Origin: Macrolepiota albuminosa
Taxonomy: Eukaryota > Basidiomycota > Agaricomycetes > Agaricales > Agaricaceae
Direction of reading: 5' to 3'
NCBI GenBank assembly: GCA_027475525.1
Contig: JAMWFC010000033.1
Location: 850,279-914,278 of the forward strand
DNA length: 64,000 nt
Shown: positions 34,351 to 43,042 of the stretch, in pieces
Position numbering within the stretch: position 1 is the stretch's first letter
How the letters are laid out: each line of letters starts with the position of its first letter
The notes under the pieces: generated by a model
What the model was told of the DNA's origin: nothing
Seen by the model: only the letters and a program-made list of their open reading frames with translations
Database searches by the model: none
Position numbers and translations under genes: made by a program

Positions 34351-35072
34351 GTAGCACTTAAAACAAAACTGGTAGTGAGCGTCGTATCTGAGGAATTTTG
34401 CATTGAGAGAAAGATCATTGGTGACCTGTTAGCGACCCTTCCCGAATTTAATCCAAATCCACTACTCTTCAAGTCTACAGGACAATTTATGGAAGAACGA
34501 TGGGTGCTATTCCTTAGCGCCTATGATACAGGCTTTTTATCAATGGCAGAACTAGATGTATTAGTCAACATTATGCAAAAACAAAATAAAGTGTTTGCTT
34601 GGGAGGATTCAGAACATGGTAAACTCAGAACTGACTTCTTTCCACCAGTGGTTATACCGACAATACCTCACGTATCTTGGACTAAGCATAACCAACCTAT
34701 ACCACTGGGCATTGAAGCCAAAGTTTGCCAAATCATTTGCTCCAAGATAGCAGCAGGAGTTTATGAGCCTTCTAATTTGGCCTATAGATTGTGATGGTTT
34801 TGTGTACTAAAGAAAAATGGGAAGCTACATATAGTTCACAGTTTGGAACTGCTAAACAAAGTCACAATTTGTTATTCAGGGGTACCGCCCTTCCCTGATC
34901 ATGTTACTGAATCTTTTGCAGGACAAATATGTGGCGTTACCCTGGATTTATATGTGGGCTATGATGAGCGCTTAATTCACCCTTCTTCTCATGACTTGAC
35001 AACATTCCAAACGCCATTTGGGATGCTATGACTAGTTACACTTTCCATGGAATGGACAAATTTGGTACCCAT
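34341..35072 (+). pseudogene. element E1 pol, 5' part up to the B insertion
   Basis: Contains sequence matching E2 pol from the segment FCIERKIIGDLLATLPEFN to RT motifs (LDLYVGYDERLIHPSSHDLT). It is cut after GTACCCAT by element B; the matching E2 site 60616-60628 reads GTACCCATATTCC without interruption. Confidence 0.88.
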
Positions 35073-35867
35073 TGATGACGCCCAAATTGCGCTAAGGTGC
35101 ACTATCACTAGTACAGCTACTTAGTCAATATAGCTTTGGACGCGCTAAGTATGGGAGAGAGTCCCGGACAGGTCCCAGAGAACGCACAGTAGGCAAGAGG
35201 TTGGTGGTAAGGAAAAGGGGAGATTGGCGCTTATTTAAGGCCCAAAAATGCGGCAAGAGTATGCTAAAAATCACCAATGAAAGGTGCTAAGAGGCGCGGG
35301 AAAGAGTCGCCAAGGAAAGGCGCTAAGGAGCGCGGGAGAGAGTCGCCAAGGAAAGGCGCTAAGGAGCACGAGAGAGAGTCGCCAAGGAAAGGCGCTAAGG
35401 AGCGCGAGAGAGAGTCGCCAAGGAAAGGCGCTAAGAGACACTGTAAAGGGGTCACTAAGAGGCGCTAAGTGTTAGCACCTAAAAGAGATGATAAAATGAC
35501 GAGATTGCTTAGCAGATCTAAGCGCAAATGCCTTGCCGTAGTTGCAAGACACTAAGAGATTGCAGACAGAAAGGGTGAGAGAGAACTAAAGCAGAGTCCC
35601 CTTGCCGACACGGTCAACAAAAAGGGTAGTCTGTTGCGTAGGGTGACCAAAATGTTGGGATACAATCCCTACTGCCAAATTGATTGAGTACTACTAACAA
35701 AAAGTAAGTATTTATATGTAAGTAAATGCCCTGAATTAAACTATATGGTGAAAAAGGTCCACAATCATGCTGTCGTTCTGAGTCGGCAAGAAGCTAAGCG
35801 ACGTCAGGTGCTAAGGTGAAACTCCAAGCTGCCTGTCATAAAATACTTCATCATTCCTGCTGCCACC
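35073..35867 (-). repeat. element B 3' LTR, first part (interrupted by A)
   Basis: Matches 45267-46061 base for base as far as I can read. Ends in CCACC (35863-35867), the target duplication of element A. Contains a TTAAATAA promoter-like box in sense (about 35231-35238) and a minisatellite. Confidence 0.9.
35278..35440. repeat. 36-bp minisatellite in element B LTR
   Basis: Four to five units of about 36 bp (AAAGGCGCTAAGGAGCGCGG then GAGAGAGTCGCCAAGG), with small variants. The unit length is a multiple of three and stop-free in several frames, producing repetitive but surely non-coding open frames on both strands. Confidence 0.88.
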
Positions 35868-36386
35868 TGTAAGGGCGACCTCTAGAGGCTGTGGCTCAGT
35901 CACACAGCTGGCAGAGGGAGATCCAAAGTGTATTAGAATATATACTGACAATATCAAGGTAGCTACTCACCTGGCAGAGGGAGATCCAAAGAGAACAAGT
36001 CTGGGGATCCCCTATGCCAGGTTGGACGCTTCTGGGGCCTCTGAAGCGTGGGAAACAACTGTACAGTACAACAAAACCTTAAAAACTCGAAAATTGACTA
36101 ACCAAACAAGTGTGCAAACAAGGGAGGAAAACTCCGGACTTTAGAAGTCAGAAAGGCAAACTCCGGCTTATCTAAGCAGCCTGGAGCGGTGCTGAAGGGC
36201 CCACACTTGTCTGAGTGATAGCTAAAGAACCAGAGCACCTCAAAGGTTGAGAATAGTACCAACAGATAGTGTTGAAGAAGTAGTAACAGCAAATGAGAGA
36301 ATGGTAGAAGAAATAAGGAAGTGAATGAAAGGAGAGTGAAAAGAAATAAGGAGTGAAAGAAGAAAGGAATGAGGAGTCCCCTGACA
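35868..36386 (-). repeat. element A 3' LTR
   Basis: 519 bp, plus-strand TGTAAGGGCGACC ... GAGTCCCCTGACA. Identical by eye to 41845-42363. Polypurine tract in sense (TAGAGGGGGGGTGA) occupies about 36387-36400. Confidence 0.95.
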
Positions 36387-36397
36387 TCACCCCCCCT

Positions 36398-39300
36398 CTA
36401 GAGTGCGGCGTCTCGACGTGCTGGATAGAAGTAGTTCTGGATGGCCTGGTCTACTTTGGAAAGAGAATAGAGGCCTCTGATTGCCCGAGGAGCATCAGGA
36501 TGCTGTTGATAGAATTCCCGGACCAAGGCAGGGGCATGGACATTCTCTTGTGGCTCCCAGGAAACGTCCTCGATTCCATAGCCCTTCCACTTGACCTTGA
36601 ACTGAAGCTTATTCCTAAAGAGTCGGCTGTCTAGGATCCGCTCCACTTCATACTCTTCTTGGTTGTTTACCAGAACTGGTGGTGGAGGTGGCTGTGGACG
36701 TCGACCTGGAATTGGATCCTCTGGGGCTGGAGAAAGCTTCACCACATTGAAGACTGGATGGAGTCGACTCATTCCACTAGGCAGCTTGAGTCGATAGGCA
36801 AGTGGGCCTACCTGTCTTACTATAGGGAAGGGGCCTAGACGACGGTGAGAGAGCTTCTGAGAAGGTCGGGTAGTGGCAATGTCAGAGGCATCCAGGTAGA
36901 CTCGATCTCCAGGCTTGTACTTGGGGGCTGGAGTTCGTCCACGATCGTAGTAGCGGGCCATGTCATCCTTTGCCTTAGCTAAAGCTGCCTTGGCCTCCTC
37001 CTGGGCTGCCTTCATCCGATCTATGAACTCATTGACAGCTTCATTCTCTGAAGGTCGTCCACGAGGCTCAAATCCCATCCGAGGATGTCGACCAGTATCT
37101 AGAAGGAAAGGAGACATCTGGGTGGCAGCATGTACACGGTTGTTGTACTGGAACTCTGCCTCTGGTAATAGATCGTCCCAGTCATCCTGTCGTTCATTGC
37201 AGAAGAGCCGGAGATACTGTTCTAGCTCCTGGTTGACACGCTCAGTCTGGCCATCAGACTGGGGGTGGTAGGCTGTGGAGGTGTGGAGTTTGACATGGAG
37301 GAGGCGATACAGTTCTCTCGTAAACTCTGCCACAAACTGAGGTCCGCGGTCTGAGACATAAGCATCTGACAACCCATGGAGCTTCCAGACATGCTTCCGG
37401 TACAGATTGGCAGCGCCCATGGCTGAGCAAGTAGTGTGTGTTGGAATAAAATGAGCACGCTTGCCACAGAGATCCACTACCACCATGATCGCATCATATC
37501 CATGAGAATCAGGTAACTCAACAATGAAGTCTACCGAGGCCACACTCCAACGCTCAGCTGGGATAGGCAATGGATGAAGCTGTCCCATAGGAGGCTGACG
37601 ACGAGGCTTAGTCCGAAGGCAAAGATCACAGGTGGAGGTGTAAGAGCCAATATACCGTGACATTTGAGGCCACCAGTAATTCCGCGAAACCAGCTCCAGT
37701 GTCTTCCATCTGCCAGGATGTCCTGCAACTCGAGAGTCATGATGCTGCTCCACAATCCGCCTCCGGAGGTCTGGCAGGTTGGGAACATAAATGCGTCCCC
37801 GGAAGGTGAGAAGACCATTCTCCAGAGACCACTCGTCGGTGCGGACAGACTTCACCCCAGCTTTCTCTCGAGCATGCAAGGCCATGGCGGCCTTAGCTAC
37901 CAGATCTTCTTGGGCGCCCTCCCGGTTACCTCGTCGGATGTCTCGAAGGATGCTCACTTCTTCTCCCTGGCCAACCACACCTTCTAGAGCACGGATAGCA
38001 AATAGTTCTGGCTTCAGAAGTACAATATTGTCATTGTCACTAGCTCCTGAACCATGGTCTGCTCGCCTAGAAAGCGCATCTGGCTTACCCATGCTCCGTC
38101 CCGGTTTGTGATGCAGAGAGAAGTCGAAGTTGGCCAGATACAAGGACCATCGAGCCTGTCGGCGGTTGAGTTTCTTGGCCGTCCGAAAGTACTCTAAGTT
38201 CTTGTGATCAGTCCACACCTCGAATTTATGCCTGGCACCCTCAAGGAAATGTCGCCACTCCTCAAATGACCGAATAATAGCTAGCATCTCCTTATCATGG
38301 ATCTCATAATTCCGCTCCACGGCATTGAGACTCTTGGAGTAGAAAGCCACAGGATGCCACTTACCATCCTCCCTTGACTGTTGAGAGAGAACGGCCCCAG
38401 TAGCAAAATCTGAGCTATCAGCTTCGACACGGAAGGGAGAGTCATCGTCTGGGAATATAAGGACAGGCTTTGAAGTGACCGCCTGTTTGAGGGCATCAAA
38501 GGCTGTCTGCTGTGCTGCATCCCAGTGCCAAGGAGTGTCCTTAGTGGTGAGATCGAAGAGGGGCCGGGCATGGTGTGAGAAATCCTGAATAAACCTCCGG
38601 TAGAAGTTGGTAAAACCCAGGAAGGCCTGAACCTCCTTCTTGTTCTTAGGCTCTGGCCACTCCGCTACACCAGCCACCTTGACTGGGTCCATCTCAGCCA
38701 TTCCATGAGAGATGATCAGTCCAAGATATTCAACCTTAGTCTGCTCAAACTCACACTTCTCTGGCTTAAGATAGAGCTGGTGCTGGCGAAGACGTTCCAG
38801 TACGATGCGTGTAATCCGACGATGCTCCTCTAGAGTCTTGGTATAGATGAGAATATCGTCGAGGTATACACACACAACACCTTCCGCTATGAGGTCTCGG
38901 AAAATGTCGTTCATCATGGTCTGGAAGGTGGCAGGGCTATTAGTGAGGCCAAAGAACATTACCAGAGGTTCAAAGAGTCCACGATTTGTTCGGAATGCTC
39001 CCTTCCACTCATCTCCTTCTTTGATGCGCACATTGTTGTAGCCCCAGCGGACATCCAACTTGGTAAAGTAGCGTGCACCTCGGAGGTTGTTGACAAGCTC
39101 TGAAATGAGTGGTAAGGGGTAGCGATTCTTCACAGTCATCGCATTCAAGACTCGGTAGTCCTGAACCAGACGTAGAGATCCATCCTTCTTCTTAATAAAG
39201 AAGACTGGAGAGGCCATCGGAGACTTTGAGGGACGGATGCGACCAGAGTCTAAATTCTCCTGCAAAAAGGCATCAAGCTCATCCTGTTCTCTGGGAGAGA

Positions 39301-40456
39301 GTGGGTAGACCTTGCAGCTAGAGGGCTCAGCATTGGGTGTAAGCTCAATTGCATGGTCCCACTGCTTACGCTCTGGCAGGGAGTCAAATGATGCCTTAGA
39401 GAAAACATCCTCAAAGTCTTGCAGGTGATGAGGAACCGCATCTCGGAACGACTTAGGAGCAGAGTTGGCAGCAAATGCCTGAGCTAGCCGCTGGGAGGTA
39501 GTTTGGCTAGCTCTGATCTCTGCTACACTTGGTGGAGGTCGTAACATAGTTGCATAAATCCTATCACCTGTCTCGATAGCCTCGTCTGGAGACTCTGGGT
39601 CAGGAGCGCATCCAAATTCACCCTCGCGTCCATCTTCCATCTGGGCTTCACTCGCTACACCTCGAACGTCCTCATAGAGGGCCTCTCTATAAGGGAACGC
39701 CAAGGGAGGAGGATCCAGTAGGTCAAGGTCTGCAAAGGGGAGGTGTCCAACTCGGCAAGCCCGGATAGCGGCACGCTCACGGACTGACTCTCTGCGCTCC
39801 TCTCTCACTTCCTTAGCACATGTGGAACACCGTCGAGGGCAGCGGCTCATGCTCACCTTACCCTTGGCCCAGTCAATCTCAGGATTGTGATCACGCAGCC
39901 AGGAGAACCCAAGTATCATGTCCTGCTTTCCTAGGCTGGTAACTGCAAAGACTGCACGCTCAGAATGAGTCTGATAACGAAGGACTAAATCCACCACTGA
40001 GCGGATGGATCCAGCTTCATTGAGCGTACCGTCAATGTTATAGACTGGAATAGGGTGAGAGAGGGGGCGGGTAGTGAGCCGGTGTTGTTCCACATAACGG
40101 GTGTCTAGGAAGAGTCCAGTAGCACCACTGTCCAAGAGAGCTATGACGCTTCGAGTCTGCTGAGTGTCAGTTGTCTCAATCTCCACATTCAGACGCAGAG
40201 AGTTGGGAGAGGGAGTAGAAGCAACAACATAGCGACGGGGAAGGCGTCGTTCCCAAGCTGGGACACGTGGTCGTCGGACAGGAGAAGGAGAAGAAGAAGT
40301 CTTAGCTGAGGCTTGGACCAAGGGGGTATTTTGTACGTCGGAGGGGGTGCTTACAGTTTCAGTCAGAGAATCAGGAGTAGGGAGCAATACATTAGAAGAC
40401 TCTACTGATTGACATGTAAACTGATTAGCACCAGGCGGCGGAGGCGTACAACTCAT
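36398..40456 (-). CDS. element A pol: protease, RT, RNase H, integrase, chromodomain
   Basis: 1352 residues from ATG at 40456. Protease active site LLDSGATG at 107-114; RT from about 400 with catalytic YLDD at 531-534; RNase H about 675-795 (VEADSSDFATGAVLSQ); integrase HHCC finger with H906, H913, C943 and C946; integrase core triad D976, D1036 and E1072, with the expected 35-residue D-to-E spacing; chromodomain about 1265-1325 with complete aromatic cage positions Y1269, W1290 and Y1293. No stop or frameshift. It starts 8 nt after the gag stop in a different frame, so expression needs reinitiation or frameshifting. The chromodomain suggests targeting to methylated-histone chromatin, consistent with its landing inside another element. 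Catalytically competent on inspection. Confidence 0.96.
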   Translation of the reverse strand: MSCTPPPPGANQFTCQSVESSNVLLPTPDSLTETVSTPSDVQNTPLVQASAKTSSSPSPVRRPRVPAWERRLPRRYVVASTPSPNSLRLNVEIETTDTQQTRSVIALLDSGATGLFLDTRYVEQHRLTTRPLSHPIPVYNIDGTLNEAGSIRSVVDLVLRYQTHSERAVFAVTSLGKQDMILGFSWLRDHNPEIDWAKGKVSMSRCPRRCSTCAKEVREERRESVRERAAIRACRVGHLPFADLDLLDPPPLAFPYREALYEDVRGVASEAQMEDGREGEFGCAPDPESPDEAIETGDRIYATMLRPPPSVAEIRASQTTSQRLAQAFAANSAPKSFRDAVPHHLQDFEDVFSKASFDSLPERKQWDHAIELTPNAEPSSCKVYPLSPREQDELDAFLQENLDSGRIRPSKSPMASPVFFIKKKDGSLRLVQDYRVLNAMTVKNRYPLPLISELVNNLRGARYFTKLDVRWGYNNVRIKEGDEWKGAFRTNRGLFEPLVMFFGLTNSPATFQTMMNDIFRDLIAEGVVCVYLDDILIYTKTLEEHRRITRIVLERLRQHQLYLKPEKCEFEQTKVEYLGLIISHGMAEMDPVKVAGVAEWPEPKNKKEVQAFLGFTNFYRRFIQDFSHHARPLFDLTTKDTPWHWDAAQQTAFDALKQAVTSKPVLIFPDDDSPFRVEADSSDFATGAVLSQQSREDGKWHPVAFYSKSLNAVERNYEIHDKEMLAIIRSFEEWRHFLEGARHKFEVWTDHKNLEYFRTAKKLNRRQARWSLYLANFDFSLHHKPGRSMGKPDALSRRADHGSGASDNDNIVLLKPELFAIRALEGVVGQGEEVSILRDIRRGNREGAQEDLVAKAAMALHAREKAGVKSVRTDEWSLENGLLTFRGRIYVPNLPDLRRRIVEQHHDSRVAGHPGRWKTLELVSRNYWWPQMSRYIGSYTSTCDLCLRTKPRRQPPMGQLHPLPIPAERWSVASVDFIVELPDSHGYDAIMVVVDLCGKRAHFIPTHTTCSAMGAANLYRKHVWKLHGLSDAYVSDRGPQFVAEFTRELYRLLHVKLHTSTAYHPQSDGQTERVNQELEQYLRLFCNERQDDWDDLLPEAEFQYNNRVHAATQMSPFLLDTGRHPRMGFEPRGRPSENEAVNEFIDRMKAAQEEAKAALAKAKDDMARYYDRGRTPAPKYKPGDRVYLDASDIATTRPSQKLSHRRLGPFPIVRQVGPLAYRLKLPSGMSRLHPVFNVVKLSPAPEDPIPGRRPQPPPPPVLVNNQEEYEVERILDSRLFRNKLQFKVKWKGYGIEDVSWEPQENVHAPALVREFYQQHPDAPRAIRGLYSLSKVDQAIQNYFYPARRDAAL

Positions 40457-40464
40457 CCGTCGCT

Positions 40465-41730
40465 CTATTGAAAACCCTCCCCTGCCGAACCAAAGGACCC
40501 ATCCGATGGTTCTGCTACAGCTTCCACAGGACCCAAGGACTCCTCCAAGGGTTCTGCTTCAGTCTGTACATCTGGGGAGGGGTTTCCTCGAACATCTCGG
40601 GCAGCAAGGAGCTGGAGAAGGAGCTCCTCCTGCTCTGAAGCTGAGAGATAGCGCACCTCTAACCCCTGGGGACAATACCGAGCAAAGTGACCAGGCTTTC
40701 CACAGCGACGGCAGAGGAGAGGAAGGGAGGAACGTTGACGAGAGGCATCAACATCCATAGGTACTCCAAAAGGAAGAGGACGTGCTGCAGGTACCTGAGC
40801 TGGGGGTGGAGTGCGAAATGGAAGGGAAGGCTGGATGGGATGACGAGCAGAAAAGGATGCCTGTGGAGTGGAGCGAGGGGCAGTTCCACGGTGGAGCTCA
40901 CGTCGTAACTCCATGAGCTGCCACTGATCACGTGCTACCTGATACCAGGTCTCGATACTCGTGTCATCAGGTCGTCCCTCAGCCATGCTGTCGATCCGAT
41001 CCATGAGAGAGGGAAGGAGGCCATCTCGGAAGGTGAGACAGAGCTGAAGACCATCCGGATAACAGGCCTGTTCAGCAAGAGCTCTGAAGGAGTCGATGTA
41101 CTCATCTAGGGTCCGCTTCCCCTGCCCATATCGATGAGGATCTCGGAGAGTGAGGGCTGCCACCTTAGCAGGGTCCAAGGGGAAGAACTCTGTCCGAAAC
41201 TCCTTCTCAAACTGATCCCAACTTCCAAAACTCTCTACTCCTCCAGGACGTCGAAAGACTCGTAGCGCGTATGTTGAAGCTCGCCCAGACTTCATGTAAG
41301 AAAGAACCCAAGCAATTTTGAGAGCGTCAGAGGGGAAAGCCTCACCACTGAGCTGAATATAGGTGATGCAGGACTGCAGGAAACGCTCGCCTATCGCTCG
41401 GTCACCATTGAATGCGTCTGGGAGTGCTGGGCGAGGAATATTGGCATGAACTGGGGGGGAGGCCCCAAAGCGAGGGACTGGGGGTGTGCCAGCCCTAACT
41501 GGAGGTGCCTGGAGAGGGGTAGGAGTGAGAGGGAGGCGCTCTAAAAGGGCCTGAAGGGAATGGGAGATAGTGTCTGTGGCCTGTCGTAATCCAGCAAGTT
41601 CGGTGGTGTGGAGGGTGAGGGAAGCTTGAGTGGTCTGCACCTGAGTCTCCAGAGCAAGCAAGCGACCCCAGGCATCATCCTGAGGGGCAGAAGCGTCCAG
41701 GGGAGTGTCTGAGGGGGCTGGTTGGGTCAT
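40465..41730 (-). CDS. element A gag
   Basis: 421 residues from ATG at 41730 (MTQPAPSDTPLD). N-terminal coiled-coil-like part (LALETQVQTTQASLTLHTTE), capsid core (DAFNGDRAIGERFLQSCITY, FGSWDQFEKEFRTEFFPLDP, DEYIDSFRALAEQA), and a zinc knuckle CRRCGKPGHFARYC (CX2CX4HX4C) near residue 345. The stop TAG at 40467-40465 is followed after 8 nt by the pol ATG. Confidence 0.95.
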   Translation of the reverse strand: MTQPAPSDTPLDASAPQDDAWGRLLALETQVQTTQASLTLHTTELAGLRQATDTISHSLQALLERLPLTPTPLQAPPVRAGTPPVPRFGASPPVHANIPRPALPDAFNGDRAIGERFLQSCITYIQLSGEAFPSDALKIAWVLSYMKSGRASTYALRVFRRPGGVESFGSWDQFEKEFRTEFFPLDPAKVAALTLRDPHRYGQGKRTLDEYIDSFRALAEQACYPDGLQLCLTFRDGLLPSLMDRIDSMAEGRPDDTSIETWYQVARDQWQLMELRRELHRGTAPRSTPQASFSARHPIQPSLPFRTPPPAQVPAARPLPFGVPMDVDASRQRSSLPLLCRRCGKPGHFARYCPQGLEVRYLSASEQEELLLQLLAARDVRGNPSPDVQTEAEPLEESLGPVEAVAEPSDGSFGSAGEGFQ

Positions 41731-41831
41731 AGAAGCAACAGAGGGGCAGGGAGTAATCCAGTGGGGGAGGGACCTAAAGGGGCAAGAGAGGGCTCAAGCA
41801 GGCTGAAGGGGACTCCCAGACCGAAATGTAG

Positions 41832-41842
41832 AGACTTGTTCT
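41832..41842 (-). other. element A self-priming PBS
   Basis: Two bases inside the 5' LTR end the sense strand reads AGAACAAGTCT, the exact reverse complement of AGACTTGTTCT, which lies inside the LTR in sense (41979-41969 and 36002-35992). Eleven complementary bases is the arrangement known for Tf1-type self-primed elements. Confidence 0.7.
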
Positions 41843-41844
41843 GC

Positions 41845-42363
41845 TGTAAGGGCGACCTCTAGAGGCTGTGGCTCAGTCACACAGCTGGCAGAGGGAGATC
41901 CAAAGTGTATTAGAATATATACTGACAATATCAAGGTAGCTACTCACCTGGCAGAGGGAGATCCAAAGAGAACAAGTCTGGGGATCCCCTATGCCAGGTT
42001 GGACGCTTCTGGGGCCTCTGAAGCGTGGGAAACAACTGTACAGTACAACAAAACCTTAAAAACTCGAAAATTGACTAACCAAACAAGTGTGCAAACAAGG
42101 GAGGAAAACTCCGGACTTTAGAAGTCAGAAAGGCAAACTCCGGCTTATCTAAGCAGCCTGGAGCGGTGCTGAAGGGCCCACACTTGTCTGAGTGATAGCT
42201 AAAGAACCAGAGCACCTCAAAGGTTGAGAATAGTACCAACAGATAGTGTTGAAGAAGTAGTAACAGCAAATGAGAGAATGGTAGAAGAAATAAGGAAGTG
42301 AATGAAAGGAGAGTGAAAAGAAATAAGGAGTGAAAGAAGAAAGGAATGAGGAGTCCCCTGACA
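41845..42363 (-). repeat. element A 5' LTR
   Basis: 519 bp, same sequence as 35868-36386 on inspection. Confidence 0.95.
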
Positions 42364-42368
42364 CCACC

Positions 42369-42649
42369 GGCTAAGAGCATCATGGGTGCCAAGTGTCCGT
42401 GTCCGTGTACGGCCCTGAAGGGTGAGTGGCAAGGTGCGGCAAGGTGTCAAGAGGAGTGCTAAGAATAGATGGTGCCATAAAGAGTGGTCCTGGAGTAATT
42501 AGAGGCTCCAGCTGCGAGTTATTAACATAAAAATATGCAAAAATTAGCCCCTGGAGCGCTAAGACGTGCCGCTCCTGGTGGTCCCAGTGTGCCAATGTGA
42601 GGTGCTTGTGTTGGCGCTATCCGTGGTCATCTATAATGGGAGCTCATCA
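42369..42649 (-). repeat. element B 3' LTR, second part
   Basis: Starts GGCTAAGAGCATCATGGG and ends GGGAGCTCATCA; matches 46062-46342. Followed by the polypurine tract, in sense TTGGGGGGAGA (about 42650-42662). Confidence 0.9.
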
Positions 42650-42662
42650 TCTCCCCCCAACT

Positions 42663-43042
42663 GAAATCCTGACTGTCCTCAGTCACTTTTCCAGAGAGTC
42701 GCTAATCTGAAAGTCGGTAAGAGAATGCATAGTCGGCAAGGAGGAGATGGAGGTGCCAAGGTATGCTGGGTGCTGGCGATGTCGGCAATGTATGGTGCGC
42801 TAAAAACATTAGAAACTCGGCAGCCAGAATATGAAACGAGTGACGAATCAATGAAAAATATAACAAAGTGTGCAAAAATGACGAATAACTCAAGGGTCAA
42901 GTAGGTAACAAAATGGTAGTGATCTTGGTGACAATTTTTAGTATAGGTAGTGACAAAGATTGTCTATGAATGTAGAGTAAGAAAGCTAACAAAAGGTGAT
43001 TCAAGAAAGGCGACTTAGCAAAGTATTGATGTTTTTGTACTT
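42663..43042. other. element B untranslated 3' region
   Basis: Between gag stop and polypurine tract there are only about 380 bp with no coding signal, so there is no room for pol. Confidence 0.6.

Larger units (their letters stand above)
35868..42363 (-). mobile_element. element A: apparently intact Ty3/Gypsy chromovirus
   Basis: 6496 bp with two 519-bp LTRs (35868-36386 and 41845-42363) that look identical, target duplication CCACC at 35863-35867 and 42364-42368, PBS, gag and pol frames open over full length, and polypurine tract. It splits the 3' LTR of element B. Everything expected of an autonomous, very recent copy is present. Confidence 0.95.

Noticed and set aside
35277..35468. Repetitive ORFs (KGAKER-type) in the B LTRs, on both strands; also a possible CRISPR-like array
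   Set aside because: The unit is a 36-bp tandem minisatellite without unique spacers, located in an LTR; open frames follow from the unit length being a multiple of three.
36960..38111. Plus-strand frames opposite element A integrase
   Set aside because: Shadows of an intact 1352-codon pol with all catalytic motifs.
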